From an uncultured Cellvibrionales bacterium (lineage in GTDB: Bacteria; Pseudomonadota; Gammaproteobacteria; Pseudomonadales; Dasaniaceae): a stretch of DNA of 64,000 nucleotides. Positions 9,590-17,991 of the stretch are shown piece after piece. A program made the position numbers and the translations under genes. The stretch lies in contig CAJVZD010000002.1 in the NCBI GenBank assembly GCA_913019905.1, forward strand, positions 167,938-231,937, written 5' to 3'. Position 1 is the stretch's first letter. The number at the start of each line of letters is the position of its first letter. The notes under the pieces were generated by a model. The model was not told the origin of the DNA. It searched no databases and saw only the letters and a list, made by a program, of their open reading frames with translations.

Positions 9590-9995
9590 AAGAGCTAAAA
9601 AGTAGGTCTTTAACAAAGTGCTCTCCCTCTTCCTCCACTAACAAATCTCGAATCGCATCCAGCGCCTTTTGTCTGAGCAACTCTTTCCCCTCCATTGAAG
9701 ACATATCGTCATCCGTCGACTTAGTCAACAACATGACCAGCGTGTGACGAATATAGGGCATATGCCGACGAATACTGGCATTCCCCTGAGATTCGAGTCG
9801 TAGAGTAATATTGGTTTTTAAGTACCGTAACTTGCCAACACCGCCATAATTTACGACAAACGCTGGTTTCAAATCCATATAGATACTGGCTTTGGGAACC
9901 CCCTCTCCTTCTTCTGCCTCTTCGTCCTGCGCAAAAACAGGCTGAATACTAAGCAGCAATATCAAAACCAATAAAAACCTGCTCAAAACGCCCAT
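9573..9995 (-). CDS. FliL-like exported protein
   Basis: About 140 residues with a clear signal peptide (cleavage predicted after V-F-A) and an acidic stretch (DEEAEEGEG). A FliL-type domain follows: Y-M-D-L-K-P-A-F-V-V-N-Y, a Y-L-K-T-N-I-T-L-R strand, and R-R-H-M-P-Y-I-R-H-T-L. FliL in flagellated bacteria supports stator function at the basal body. Here there are no flagellar neighbours, and orphan FliL-like proteins also occur in non-flagellated relatives, so the role is open. I start at the second Met (MGVLSRFLL); an in-frame Met lies 8 codons upstream. Confidence 0.7.
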   Translation of the reverse strand: MGVLSRFLLVLILLLSIQPVFAQDEEAEEGEGVPKASIYMDLKPAFVVNYGGVGKLRYLKTNITLRLESQGNASIRRHMPYIRHTLVMLLTKSTDDDMSSMEGKELLRQKALDAIRDLLVEEEGEHFVKDLLFSSFILQQ

Positions 9996-10156
9996 ATAAA
10001 CTCCACTTAAGTTCAACAATAAAATTATTTAACAATTCACAATTTTAGTCTACTCTGACGCCAAGTAGGCACTTCAGTCAACAATTAACGGACTTAAAGA
10101 CTCTCTCATCAACACACTCGATCGAATATAATAAGAATAAACCAAGAAACCAAACT

Positions 10157-10651
10157 ATGACAAATGTACCAAACGCCCGCCAGACGAACCTTCTTATGCT
10201 CCTCGCCATTATCGGACTGATGGGTTATGGTCTTTACACACAATATGTCGACGGCCTTGAGCCGTGCCCACTTTGCATGACGCAACGTTTTTTCTATTGC
10301 CTCATTGGCTTATTTGCCTTTATCGGCATTTTCCATCAACGCTTTAAACTCTATGGCAGCTTAACTCTGATCGGCGCGTGTGGTGGCATTGCGAGCTCTG
10401 GCCGCCAAGTTTGGCTGCAGCATTTGCCACCAGACCAAGTCCCCGCATGCGGCCCCAGCTTGCAATATATGCTGGAAACGTTTCCCCTTAGCGACACCTT
10501 GCGCACGCTGGTGACCGGTGATGGAAATTGTGCAGAAGTTCTATGGAGTTTTCTCGGTTTTAGTATGCCGGAATGGTCTTTAGCTTGTTTCGCCGGTCTT
10601 TTGGCCGTCAGCGTATGGCAAACAATAAGACCGGCAGCGACGTCAAACTAG
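10157..10651 (+). CDS. dsbB: disulfide bond formation protein B
   Basis: A 164-residue four-helix inner-membrane quinone reductase that re-oxidises DsbA. Both redox pairs are visible: C37-P-L-C40 in the first periplasmic loop, and C98 (ACGPSLQYML) with C125 (GDGNCAEVLW) in the second. The A-E-V-x-W-x-F-L-G-F-S-M-P-E-W ending is characteristic. It is transcribed alone; dsbA is not in the window. Confidence 0.93.
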   Translation: MTNVPNARQTNLLMLLAIIGLMGYGLYTQYVDGLEPCPLCMTQRFFYCLIGLFAFIGIFHQRFKLYGSLTLIGACGGIASSGRQVWLQHLPPDQVPACGPSLQYMLETFPLSDTLRTLVTGDGNCAEVLWSFLGFSMPEWSLACFAGLLAVSVWQTIRPAATSN

Positions 10652-10671
10652 TCAGTAATTAAAATGGATAC

Positions 10672-10710
10672 GATCAATAATTGACAGTAATTATTGATCC
10701 ATTGTCAATT
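10672..10710. repeat. overlapping inverted repeats after dsbB
   Basis: A perfect 11-bp inverted repeat (10672-10682 with 10689-10699, 6-nt loop) is overlapped by a second, 8-bp one (10679-10686 with 10703-10710). The two stems cannot form together. There is no long T tract. The block sits about 20 bp after the dsbB stop and 15 bp before the likely rsd -35, so it may be a terminator, an operator, or both. Confidence 0.6.
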
Positions 10711-10725
10711 TTCACAACTTACAGC

Positions 10726-10754
10726 TTGCTCTCGCTCCTAAGCTCACTTATATT
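10726..10754 (+). promoter_or_regulatory. likely sigma70 promoter of rsd
   Basis: TTGCTC (10726-10731) and TATATT (10749-10754) are separated by 17 bp, about 110 bp before the rsd start codon. Confidence 0.45.
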
Positions 10755-10862
10755 GCCTGTTAAGTTCAGCGTTAAAGCAGCCTGAACAACAAAATTCTAT
10801 CAGTCGGACATAAAGCAAAATAGTTAACGTTATAAAGCCGACTAAAAAATGGGGAATCCACA

Positions 10863-11327
10863 ATGTTAGACCAATGCAGTATCGCGGAACGCTGGAATGG
10901 CGTGGACGAATTAATTGAGCGATGGCGTTTAACTAGGCAATCCATGCTCGTTCAGTTTTGTGAAGCCAGCGGCGTTTTAGATACAGATGTCAACTCTCCA
11001 GAAGCAAAAGAAAGCCTGCAGCAATTTTGTCAATTGCTGGTCGATTATGTCTCTTCGGGGCATTTTGAAGTTTATTACCAACTACTGCGGGAAGCCGAAG
11101 AATTTAAAGACGGCGGTGCCGAGTTAGCCAAAACCTTATTGCCACAAATTACAGCGAGCACTGAAGCTTCGATGGATTTTAATGACAAATACGCCGGCGG
11201 CGAAGGCGACTTAACGTCTCTATCAAATAATCTTTCAAAACTGGGAGAAATCCTTGAGTCCCGTTTTGAACTGGAAGACCAACTCATTGAGATTTTGCAC
11301 GAAGCACATCGCGCGCAAGTAGCGTGA
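10863..11327 (+). CDS. rsd: Rsd/AlgQ family sigma-70 regulator
   Basis: A 154-residue helical protein of the Rsd/AlgQ family, which binds domain 4 of the housekeeping sigma factor and modulates its competition with alternative sigmas. The conserved pattern is visible: R-W-R-L-T-R-Q-S-M-L-V-Q-F near residue 20, F-C-Q-L-L-V-D-Y-V-S-S-G-H-F-E-V-Y about 55-70, and L-G-E-I-L-E-S-R-F-E-L-E-D near the end. In Pseudomonas the homologue (AlgQ) also affects alginate and virulence genes. It is transcribed alone. Confidence 0.88.
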   Translation: MLDQCSIAERWNGVDELIERWRLTRQSMLVQFCEASGVLDTDVNSPEAKESLQQFCQLLVDYVSSGHFEVYYQLLREAEEFKDGGAELAKTLLPQITASTEASMDFNDKYAGGEGDLTSLSNNLSKLGEILESRFELEDQLIEILHEAHRAQVA

Positions 11328-11436
11328 ATTTCTAACTATCGACAGCATAAGCCAAAAATCTACAACAAACTTTAGATTTATCGATTCGATTAAACGATAA
11401 CCGGGTTCTGTAAGAATCGCTAACAGCTGACTATTT

Positions 11437-12516
11437 ATGACAAGCTCATCCTGCTCAGTTTTTCTTCGCCCATCATCGCTCTACCGTTACCCTACACAAG
11501 AGGAGCCGCGGCTCACTTTCGGCCTATTGAATGTTCTTTTTCGTAAAATAATCATACCGATAATAATCGTCAGCTTGCTTACTGCTTGTGAAAACGCATC
11601 AAAACCTGACAAAAGCTGGGAGTCCGCAGTCAAAGGCGTTTACAGTGCTGCTCTTTCCAATGACGGACAGTTCAGCGTAGTAGGCTCTATTCATCACGGC
11701 GGCAGTATGTGGACGGTGAAAAATGGGGAGCGCAAGTTTGACTGGAACCATCAACAAGGCCAATACACGAATATTATTGCCAGCGGCTTTTCTCCGGAAG
11801 GCTCATTTGCTTTAACCGCAGATCACCAAACAATGGTCCTGTGGGATACCACTAGTGGCGCGGCTATCACTTTTTGGACAGCCCCAAACGAAGTGATGTC
11901 TATTGATCTTACTCCTAACGGAAATTACGCATTATTAGGTCTTGAAGATTACAGTGCGGTATTATTTGATGTTAAACGTGGAGGTATAGAACGCACGTTT
12001 TACCATACAGATCGTGTACGTAGCGTCGCATTAAGTGCGGACGGTCAGTTAGCGATTACCGGCTCAGAAGACCAAACAGCACGCCTATGGGATATGAATA
12101 CGGGTGAAGCGTTATTTAACTGGAAACATGATGGTGAAGTTGTAACCGTTGCCATTACCCCGGACGGTAAGAAAGCCTTCAGTGTTGCCAAATATGATAA
12201 AGCCATGCTCTGGGATATCGAAACGGGAAAAGCGATTGGAGACCTACCTTTACAGGCCAGTGCCCTAAAGCGCGGCCAAGCTTTCACCAGCGCTGAATTT
12301 TCAGCAGACGGCAAACGGCTGCTCACAGGAAATGCGTCTCGATTAGTGCAACTCTGGGATACAAAAACCTTAAGCAAAATAGCTAGCTGGGAATTACCCA
12401 AGCGTGACCCATGGAAACCGACTAGCGCTGCCGTGGTAGCGCTGAGCTTTAGTGAAAAGAAAAACGTTTATTACGCCATAGCTTCAAACGGTTTTACCCA
12501 CCGTTTGAAGCATTAG
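11437..12516 (+). CDS. WD40 beta-propeller lipoprotein
   Basis: A protein of up to 359 residues with a lipoprotein signal (I-I-V-S-L-L-T-A-C lipobox about 43-51), followed by about six or seven WD40-like blades. The blades carry recurring S/T-x-D-G, V-x-L-W-D and A-R-L-W-D-M endings, so a periplasmic or outer-membrane propeller is predicted. The client is unknown. The listed ATG leaves a long n-region; a TTG at 11527 would give a compact signal peptide and may be the true start. It faces the FKBP gene across a shared terminator. Confidence 0.8.
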   Translation: MTSSSCSVFLRPSSLYRYPTQEEPRLTFGLLNVLFRKIIIPIIIVSLLTACENASKPDKSWESAVKGVYSAALSNDGQFSVVGSIHHGGSMWTVKNGERKFDWNHQQGQYTNIIASGFSPEGSFALTADHQTMVLWDTTSGAAITFWTAPNEVMSIDLTPNGNYALLGLEDYSAVLFDVKRGGIERTFYHTDRVRSVALSADGQLAITGSEDQTARLWDMNTGEALFNWKHDGEVVTVAITPDGKKAFSVAKYDKAMLWDIETGKAIGDLPLQASALKRGQAFTSAEFSADGKRLLTGNASRLVQLWDTKTLSKIASWELPKRDPWKPTSAAVVALSFSEKKNVYYAIASNGFTHRLKH

Positions 12517-12575
12517 GCGAGTGCAGCGGCGATAGCTGACCGGATGCCCCTGACGTGCCGTGACAATACACTTGT

Positions 12576-12604
12576 AAAAAAGGCCGCTATTAGCGGCCTT
12601 TTTT
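12576..12604. terminator. bidirectional intrinsic terminator
   Basis: A perfect 13-bp stem (12576-12588 with 12592-12604) with a 3-nt loop. GC-rich core GGCCGCT, six A on one side and six T on the other. It serves both the WD40 lipoprotein gene and the convergent FKBP gene. Confidence 0.92.
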
Positions 12605-12682
12605 ACATTGTTTTTCTTGGCAAACATAGTTATAGCGAAAAATAGCTATAAAGAAAAACGCCGATTTTGATCTTCGATAAGC

Positions 12683-13423
12683 TTATTCAGCACCCGCTTG
12701 TTTGATCGCAATTAACTCTACATCAAAAAGCAATGTCGCGTTGGGGCCTATCGGACCGCCACCGGTACCGCCAGGGCCGTAAGCCAACTCAGACGGAATT
12801 GCGAGCTGCCACTTTGAACCAACAGGCATTAGCTGCAGGGCTTCAGTCCAACCAGGAATAACGCCGGTTACCGGAAAACTCACCGACTGGCCACGCTTAT
12901 AAGAACTATCAAATTCAGTTCCGTCAATTAGTGTACCGGCGTAGTTAACTTCTACTGTATCGTTAAGGCCTGGCTTTGCACCCGTTCCCTCTGTAAGAAC
13001 TTTATATTGCAAACCACTGTCTGTGGTCGACACACCTTCCGCTGTTGCATTTTTTTCTAAGAAAGCGAGACCTTCTGTTTTGTTGGTTTCCGCCACTTTA
13101 TCGCTCTCTTCCTTTGCGGCGGCTTGTTGCTTCTGCTGGAAGTTTTGCATTTCTTTCATTATTTCTTCTTGGCTCATTAACGGCTCAGTACCATCGACCG
13201 CATCGCGAACACCCTTGGAAAAGGCGTCGACATCAATACCAAAAGGCTCTTGTTTGATACGCTGTCCCAGACCAATACCCATTCCGTAACTAATACGTTT
13301 TTCTTCACTATCCAACGTCATTGCGGGTGTTGCCACTTCCTTCTCACCACTCACTGCAGATTCTTGATTACATCCAACCAATACTGTGCCCATGGCAACA
13401 GCTATCAATAGTTTACTTTTCAT
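12683..13423 (-). CDS. FKBP-type peptidyl-prolyl isomerase lipoprotein
   Basis: A 246-residue FkpA/Mip-like isomerase that accelerates proline isomerisation in envelope proteins. It has a lipobox ending L-V-G-C18, an N-terminal dimerisation domain (about 40-125, R-I-S-Y-G-M-G-I-G-L-G followed by a Gln/Lys-rich helix), and a C-terminal FKBP domain (about 135-242). The FKBP domain shows V-E-V-N-Y-A-G-T-L-I-D-G-T-E-F-D-S-S and V-I-P-G-W-T-E-A-L. The lipid anchor distinguishes it from soluble FkpA. The DUF4124 gene lies 58 bp upstream on the same strand. Confidence 0.9.
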   Translation of the reverse strand: MKSKLLIAVAMGTVLVGCNQESAVSGEKEVATPAMTLDSEEKRISYGMGIGLGQRIKQEPFGIDVDAFSKGVRDAVDGTEPLMSQEEIMKEMQNFQQKQQAAAKEESDKVAETNKTEGLAFLEKNATAEGVSTTDSGLQYKVLTEGTGAKPGLNDTVEVNYAGTLIDGTEFDSSYKRGQSVSFPVTGVIPGWTEALQLMPVGSKWQLAIPSELAYGPGGTGGGPIGPNATLLFDVELIAIKQAGAE

Positions 13424-13481
13424 CTGGTTTCCTTAAAGGTTTATACATTATATCTATTTTGTGAAATACCATAGCTGGCAG

Positions 13482-14039
13482 TTATTGATCCATTAAAGCC
13501 TTTCTTTGTTCAGCATCCTTGGTAATCTTTTCAACTTGCTCCAACATCTTCCCGGCTTGATCCATCGAAATTGACAATCCGCCGCCGGGCAAACCTCCGC
13601 GCAACGGATTGCTGGAAGGGGCTGCTATAGTACTACTACTTCCCTGTCTAGCAACAGGGGCGGGCAGCAGGTTTTTTACTTCAGGCAAGTCCTCTACATG
13701 GACTTGTGTTTTAACTTGGGGTTTTTCATTGGAAAAGTGCCAACGGCCTTTGTCATCTTGCCATTTGTACATTTTCCCGGACGACGAAGCCAGTACGGTA
13801 GGGCTATCTTCTGTCGCAAGCGGCCCTTGTTTGGTTTCGCCGTCATTTGCGGTCGCTGTTTCTACGACATCTTTACTCACCGACTTTATTTTCGATACCG
13901 ATTTATCAAAAAAATCTTTATCGGGCAACCAGTCGCCAACGGTCATGATAGGTTTTCCATCGGGGCCTTTCATCAACATCGGTAAACCGAACGCCATTAT
14001 AACTAACATTAAAAGCATGAATTTATGTTGAATTTTCAT
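13482..14039 (-). CDS. DUF4124 domain protein
   Basis: A 185-residue protein with an N-terminal signal or anchor helix (about 8-24) and a DUF4124 motif near 90-110 (M-Y-K-W-Q-D-D-K-G-R-W-H-F-S-N). A Pro/Ser/Gly-rich linker and a short C-terminal helix with M-L-E-Q-V-E-K follow. DUF4124 proteins are envelope proteins of unknown function common in gammaproteobacteria. It may be co-transcribed with the FKBP gene downstream. Confidence 0.75.
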   Translation of the reverse strand: MKIQHKFMLLMLVIMAFGLPMLMKGPDGKPIMTVGDWLPDKDFFDKSVSKIKSVSKDVVETATANDGETKQGPLATEDSPTVLASSSGKMYKWQDDKGRWHFSNEKPQVKTQVHVEDLPEVKNLLPAPVARQGSSSTIAAPSSNPLRGGLPGGGLSISMDQAGKMLEQVEKITKDAEQRKALMDQ

Positions 14040-14264
14040 CCTATGATCCCGTAATTCGATGTAATGAACACCTATCTACTCTGATAGTTTTAGTACAGCC
14101 ACCTTATCACTGACCGTCAATCGCAAGAATTAAAACCAGAGTTAAAGCTTAATTTCTGAAAGTCTTATTAACAAGAGCTACTGTCAATTGAATACAGTAA
14201 TCGAGGGATTAGTTTCTCCCCGACTTCCATTATGGCTTCAGACCCAATGCTCTCAGACCAATTT

Positions 14265-14759
14265 TCAACCATTGTTTTCAACAAACGCAAAAGAAACTAA
14301 ATCGCTGACAATGCCAGACAAATCATCCCACTCAACACCTTGTAAATGGTTGGTATAACACTGTAGATTTTGCAGTGCAAACAATGTTGTCGAACCATCA
14401 CCAGTGGTCAACGACAACTTTTTGATTTGTTGATAAAACAGGTCCTGCTGCCACTGTTCAGCTTTTAACTCTAGAGATTTTACCTCTTCTCTAATCCCTT
14501 CGGCGCCCGCCAGCCCTTTCAAACCTCGTCTCAGAGAACGTAAAGGCATAATACACTGTGCCTGACAGCTTGCTGAAATCTTTAATAATTCGCTAAGGGC
14601 GTTGTCATCCAACTCCAACCCTTGGGATGCCACCCATAGACAGGACAACAAAACATTAACATCGGCACCGAACCGATCTTGAAGCTGCAACAACTCAGCT
14701 TCTACATTTGGCTTACGATAAACCTCCAGCGAGTAATTCCATAGCAGATTTTCTCCCAT
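14265..14759 (-). CDS. TIGR02444 family protein
   Basis: A 164-residue soluble helical protein matching the TIGR02444 family: opening L-W-N-Y-S-L-E-V-Y-R-K-P-x-V, then L-L-Q-L-Q-D-R-F-G-A-D-V-N-V-L-L-S-C-L-W. Function is unknown, but the gene very often lies divergent from a YheS-type ABC-F gene, as here. I use the internal Met (MGENLLWNY) rather than the one 11 codons upstream, because the family begins there. Confidence 0.78.
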   Translation of the reverse strand: MGENLLWNYSLEVYRKPNVEAELLQLQDRFGADVNVLLSCLWVASQGLELDDNALSELLKISASCQAQCIMPLRSLRRGLKGLAGAEGIREEVKSLELKAEQWQQDLFYQQIKKLSLTTGDGSTTLFALQNLQCYTNHLQGVEWDDLSGIVSDLVSFAFVENNG

Positions 14760-14881
14760 TATTGCGCCTCCTTCGTTATGAGCGTGAACCACAGTTAGTC
14801 GATTTAGTTGCTTGTTACAATCTGGACAACTGAAGTAAAAACTAGAATCCCATAAATCTCACCGACAACGGTAATATTCAG

Positions 14882-14887
14882 TATAAT
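14882..14887 (+). promoter_or_regulatory. -10 element close to the ABC-F start
   Basis: A perfect TATAAT ends 8 bp before the ATG at 14896. No good -35 was seen at 17 bp. If used, transcription would start within a few bases of the start codon, giving an almost leaderless message. Confidence 0.4.
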
Positions 14888-14895
14888 GCGCCACC

Positions 14896-16803
14896 ATGAT
14901 TAAACTAGACGAAATTAGCTTACAACGAGGAAACAAGTTCCTCCTAGAACACGCGAGCGCGGTATTCCACCCCGGCCAAAAAGTTGCTCTAATTGGTGCA
15001 AACGGCACTGGCAAGTCGAGTCTGTTCCAACTTCTATTGGGCCAACTGCAATCCGATGATGGTACTGTCAGTATCCCAGCCCAATGGCGCATCGCACATA
15101 TGGCACAGGAAGTGGGTACCAGCAATCGCAATGCGCTCGATTACATCATAGATGGCGATGCCATTCTTAGAAATATTGAAGCGGGAATAGTAAAAGCAGA
15201 AGAGACGGAAGATCACAAACAGCTCGCCTTACTTCATGAGCAGCTGGACACCATTGACGGTTATAACGCTAGAGTCAGAGCCGAACAGTTACTGCAGGGA
15301 TTAGGTTTTACCATTGCCGATGCTAATAAGCCGGTTAACAGTTTTTCCGGTGGTTGGAGAATACGCTTAAATTTGGCACAGGCACTAATGAGTCCATCGG
15401 ATTTACTACTGCTGGACGAACCGACAAACCACCTGGATTTGGATGCAGAGCTGTGGCTTGAACAATGGCTACAACGCTTTGAAGGCAGTCTGTTACTAAT
15501 TTCTCACGACCGCGACTTTATTGACAGCGTTTGTTCCGGCGTTGTGCACATTGAACACAACAAGCTCAATAGCTACAAGGGCAACTATTCAGGATTTGAG
15601 AGACAGCGTGCTGAAAGGCTGGCTCAGCAACAAATCAATTACGAAAAACAGCTGCGCCGAAAAAATGAAATACATGCCTTTGTCGCCCGCTTTCGCGCTC
15701 AAGCGACCAAGGCTAAACAAGCGCAAAGCCGACTTAAAGAACTGCAGCGCATGGAAGATATTGCGCCAGCGCATATCGAATCACCCTTTAATTTTAAGTT
15801 TCCCGAACCGGGGCGATTTTCTGACCCACTTCTAAACCTCTCCCATGCAAATTTGGGATATGGCGACACAACCATCACCAGCAATGTCAATTTAAGCATA
15901 CATCCGGGCAGCCGTATTGGTTTGCTGGGCGCTAACGGCGCAGGCAAGTCGACTTTGATAAAATCGCTGGCACAAGAAGTTGAGTTATTGTCTGGGGAAA
16001 TGACTCATGGCGAAAACATGAAGATGGGTTATTTTAGCCAACACCAACTCGAAGCATTGGACCTGAATGCCAGCCCGATATTACACTTGCAACGCCTTAG
16101 TCCAACGGCACGCGAACAAGAGATTCGCAACTTTCTGGGTGGGTTTAATTTTCACGGTGATATGGCTTTGGAAACTATCCGCAATTTTTCTGGCGGCGAA
16201 AAGGCCCGACTAGCCTTAGCAATCGTTGTATGGCAAAAACCGAATTTGTTACTACTGGACGAGCCCACTAACCATCTGGACTTGGAAATGTGCCACGCTC
16301 TTACCGTCGCCTTGCAAGGCTTTGAAGGTGCGGTAATCGTCGTTTCCCACGATCGTCACTTATTAAGAAATACTGTCGATCAGTTTCTATTAATCGCCCA
16401 TGGCAAGGCAGAAGTCTTTGATGGTGACCTCGAGGACTACAGCCGCTGGTTATTGGAACAGAGGAAATCAGCTGACAAAGGAATGAAAAATAGCGGAGCA
16501 GCCGAAAACGCAGATTCCAAAAAAGGACAACGCCAACAGTCGGCCGAGTTGCGTAAAAAGCTCAATCCCATCAATAACGCTATAAAAAAAGTCGAACAAG
16601 AAATGGCAAAAATAGACAATGCCATCCAGGCCATTGAAAGCGCACTCGGTGAAAGTGACCTTTATGAAGAATCAAACAAAGAAAAATTGCAAACTTTATT
16701 GCAAGATCAGGGAAAACTAAAACAAGAAAAAGACCAACAGGAAGACCAATGGTTTGAACTTCAGGAAAAACTAGAAGGACTACAAAACGAAGCCTCTTCG
16801 TAA
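14896..16803 (+). CDS. ABC-F family ATPase, YheS type
   Basis: A 635-residue ABC-F protein with two ATPase cassettes and no membrane domain; such proteins act on ribosomes. Cassette 1 has Walker A GANGTGKS (34-41), signature FSGGW and Walker B LLLLDEPTNHLDLD. Cassette 2 has GANGAGKST, FSGGE and LLLLDEPTNHLDLE. The inter-domain linker is rich in Arg/Lys/Gln, and residues about 530-635 form a charged coiled coil, as in YheS. No Shine-Dalgarno sequence precedes the ATG. The substrate or ribosomal state it handles is not known from sequence. Confidence 0.88.
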   Translation: MIKLDEISLQRGNKFLLEHASAVFHPGQKVALIGANGTGKSSLFQLLLGQLQSDDGTVSIPAQWRIAHMAQEVGTSNRNALDYIIDGDAILRNIEAGIVKAEETEDHKQLALLHEQLDTIDGYNARVRAEQLLQGLGFTIADANKPVNSFSGGWRIRLNLAQALMSPSDLLLLDEPTNHLDLDAELWLEQWLQRFEGSLLLISHDRDFIDSVCSGVVHIEHNKLNSYKGNYSGFERQRAERLAQQQINYEKQLRRKNEIHAFVARFRAQATKAKQAQSRLKELQRMEDIAPAHIESPFNFKFPEPGRFSDPLLNLSHANLGYGDTTITSNVNLSIHPGSRIGLLGANGAGKSTLIKSLAQEVELLSGEMTHGENMKMGYFSQHQLEALDLNASPILHLQRLSPTAREQEIRNFLGGFNFHGDMALETIRNFSGGEKARLALAIVVWQKPNLLLLDEPTNHLDLEMCHALTVALQGFEGAVIVVSHDRHLLRNTVDQFLLIAHGKAEVFDGDLEDYSRWLLEQRKSADKGMKNSGAAENADSKKGQRQQSAELRKKLNPINNAIKKVEQEMAKIDNAIQAIESALGESDLYEESNKEKLQTLLQDQGKLKQEKDQQEDQWFELQEKLEGLQNEASS

Positions 16804-16835
16804 AAAACCAGGGAGGTATGACCTCCAAGTGTTTT
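16804..16835 (+). terminator. possible terminator after ABC-F gene
   Basis: A 6-bp GC-rich stem (16812-16817 with 16821-16826, 3-nt loop) is flanked by an A run and a short T run that can pair imperfectly. Confidence 0.4.
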
Positions 16836-17065
16836 TGGTAATTCCCTTTCGCTAATAAACGACTAACAACTATCAGTTTTCTAATACTTAGGCGGTAACC
16901 AAGAATAATAGCTGACCTTCAGGCTAGCTATTGCATAAACTCATTTATCTTCTAACCTATTGAACAGTTTACTAAAAAAAGGCATCTCTAACCACCGATC
17001 AACAGATGCCGAAGGACGACTTATTTTCACCACACAGGAACCGACAATATTGTGAGTAAGACGAG

Positions 17066-17200
17066 ATGAGCAGGAAAAAAGATCAGCGCGCCAGGAAAAA
17101 GCTACTCGCTACACCGTGGTGGAAAATGAAAGACAACTGGTACTTTATCACCGTACTAGTCATACTTTTTGGTATCGTAGCATTGGCCGCGATCGTGTAA
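17066..17200 (+). CDS. small single-pass membrane protein, 44 aa
   Basis: An ATG-to-TAA frame encodes 44 residues: a strongly basic N-terminus (SRKKDQRARKK), a W-W-K-M-K-D-N-W segment, and one membrane helix (about 26-44, rich in Val, Ile, Leu). Basic-in topology would place the N-terminus in the cytoplasm. The ribosome-binding site is weak (GACGAG just upstream). The clear amphipathic/hydrophobic division argues that it is real, but I know no family name for it. Confidence 0.5.
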   Translation: MSRKKDQRARKKLLATPWWKMKDNWYFITVLVILFGIVALAAIV

Positions 17201-17438
17201 TTGATGCGATAGAACCAACACTATAAATGGCTCATAGCTCGATCCGGACAAATTTCAATAAACGGCTTGGCGGTACAAGCCGTGTTGCGAAGAATGTTAC
17301 AAACAACATCACAACCAATGTTGCGAGCAACAGGCCAAACCTATCCAGCGAAGCTTATACACGACTAAACGTATCCAGTGGAACTGGTAATCGCAGATTC
17401 GCCGTCGCAGCAAAAATCCTTTTCGAATAGGGTCATAG

Positions 17439-17888
17439 ATGGACAATATCGCGAAACACAATAGCCTGGGATTATTGTTGATGTCGATAGCCACACTGGT
17501 CTACGGAGTCATTCCTCCCATCGTCGACTTAACCGAGACCCATGTCTTTCATCAAGATTGGACCCCGCACTCTCGGATGCACATGGTATGGCTGCTAGGC
17601 ACAAATTCATTGATTTCTGTGGTAGCCCTCTACTTCTTGTGGTTTCACAAAACCGACAGAGCGTTTGGTGTGCGTTTCGCGGGAGTATTGGGACTCTGCG
17701 TGTATGGTGGTTTCTGGCTCAGCGCTGCAACCCTTTCTCTGTACAGCGGCTCGTTAAGCGATAAAGACGGTGTACCAGCCGTTATGGGTATTGATGGAAA
17801 TATTATTGCCTTTACAGCTGCGCTGACTTTCCTGCTGCTGGGCTGGTTTCTTGCCGACACAGGAGCCGAACCTAAAACAGGACGCTAA
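17439..17888 (+). CDS. small four-helix membrane protein
   Basis: A 149-residue protein with four predicted membrane helices (about 10-27, 49-66, 75-98, 120-140) and a conserved-looking periplasmic loop D-W-T-P-H-S-R-M-H-M-V-W before helix 2. It resembles small uncharacterised integral proteins of the DUF6640 kind, but that name is a guess. Weak ribosome-binding site AGGG. It ends about 100 bp before the flavoprotein gene. Confidence 0.65.
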   Translation: MDNIAKHNSLGLLLMSIATLVYGVIPPIVDLTETHVFHQDWTPHSRMHMVWLLGTNSLISVVALYFLWFHKTDRAFGVRFAGVLGLCVYGGFWLSAATLSLYSGSLSDKDGVPAVMGIDGNIIAFTAALTFLLLGWFLADTGAEPKTGR

Positions 17889-17991
17889 GCCATTGGTCAA
17901 GAATGACAGTTCAAGAATGATCGCTCATAATTTTCCTCTGTCGAAACGTAGATTTCGCCGCTTCTTACGATCGATAAGCAAAGAGAAGACA

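Noticed and set aside
17227..17430. 67-codon frame before the four-helix membrane protein
   Set aside because: No ribosome-binding site, low-complexity Asn/Ser/Thr composition, no recognisable family.
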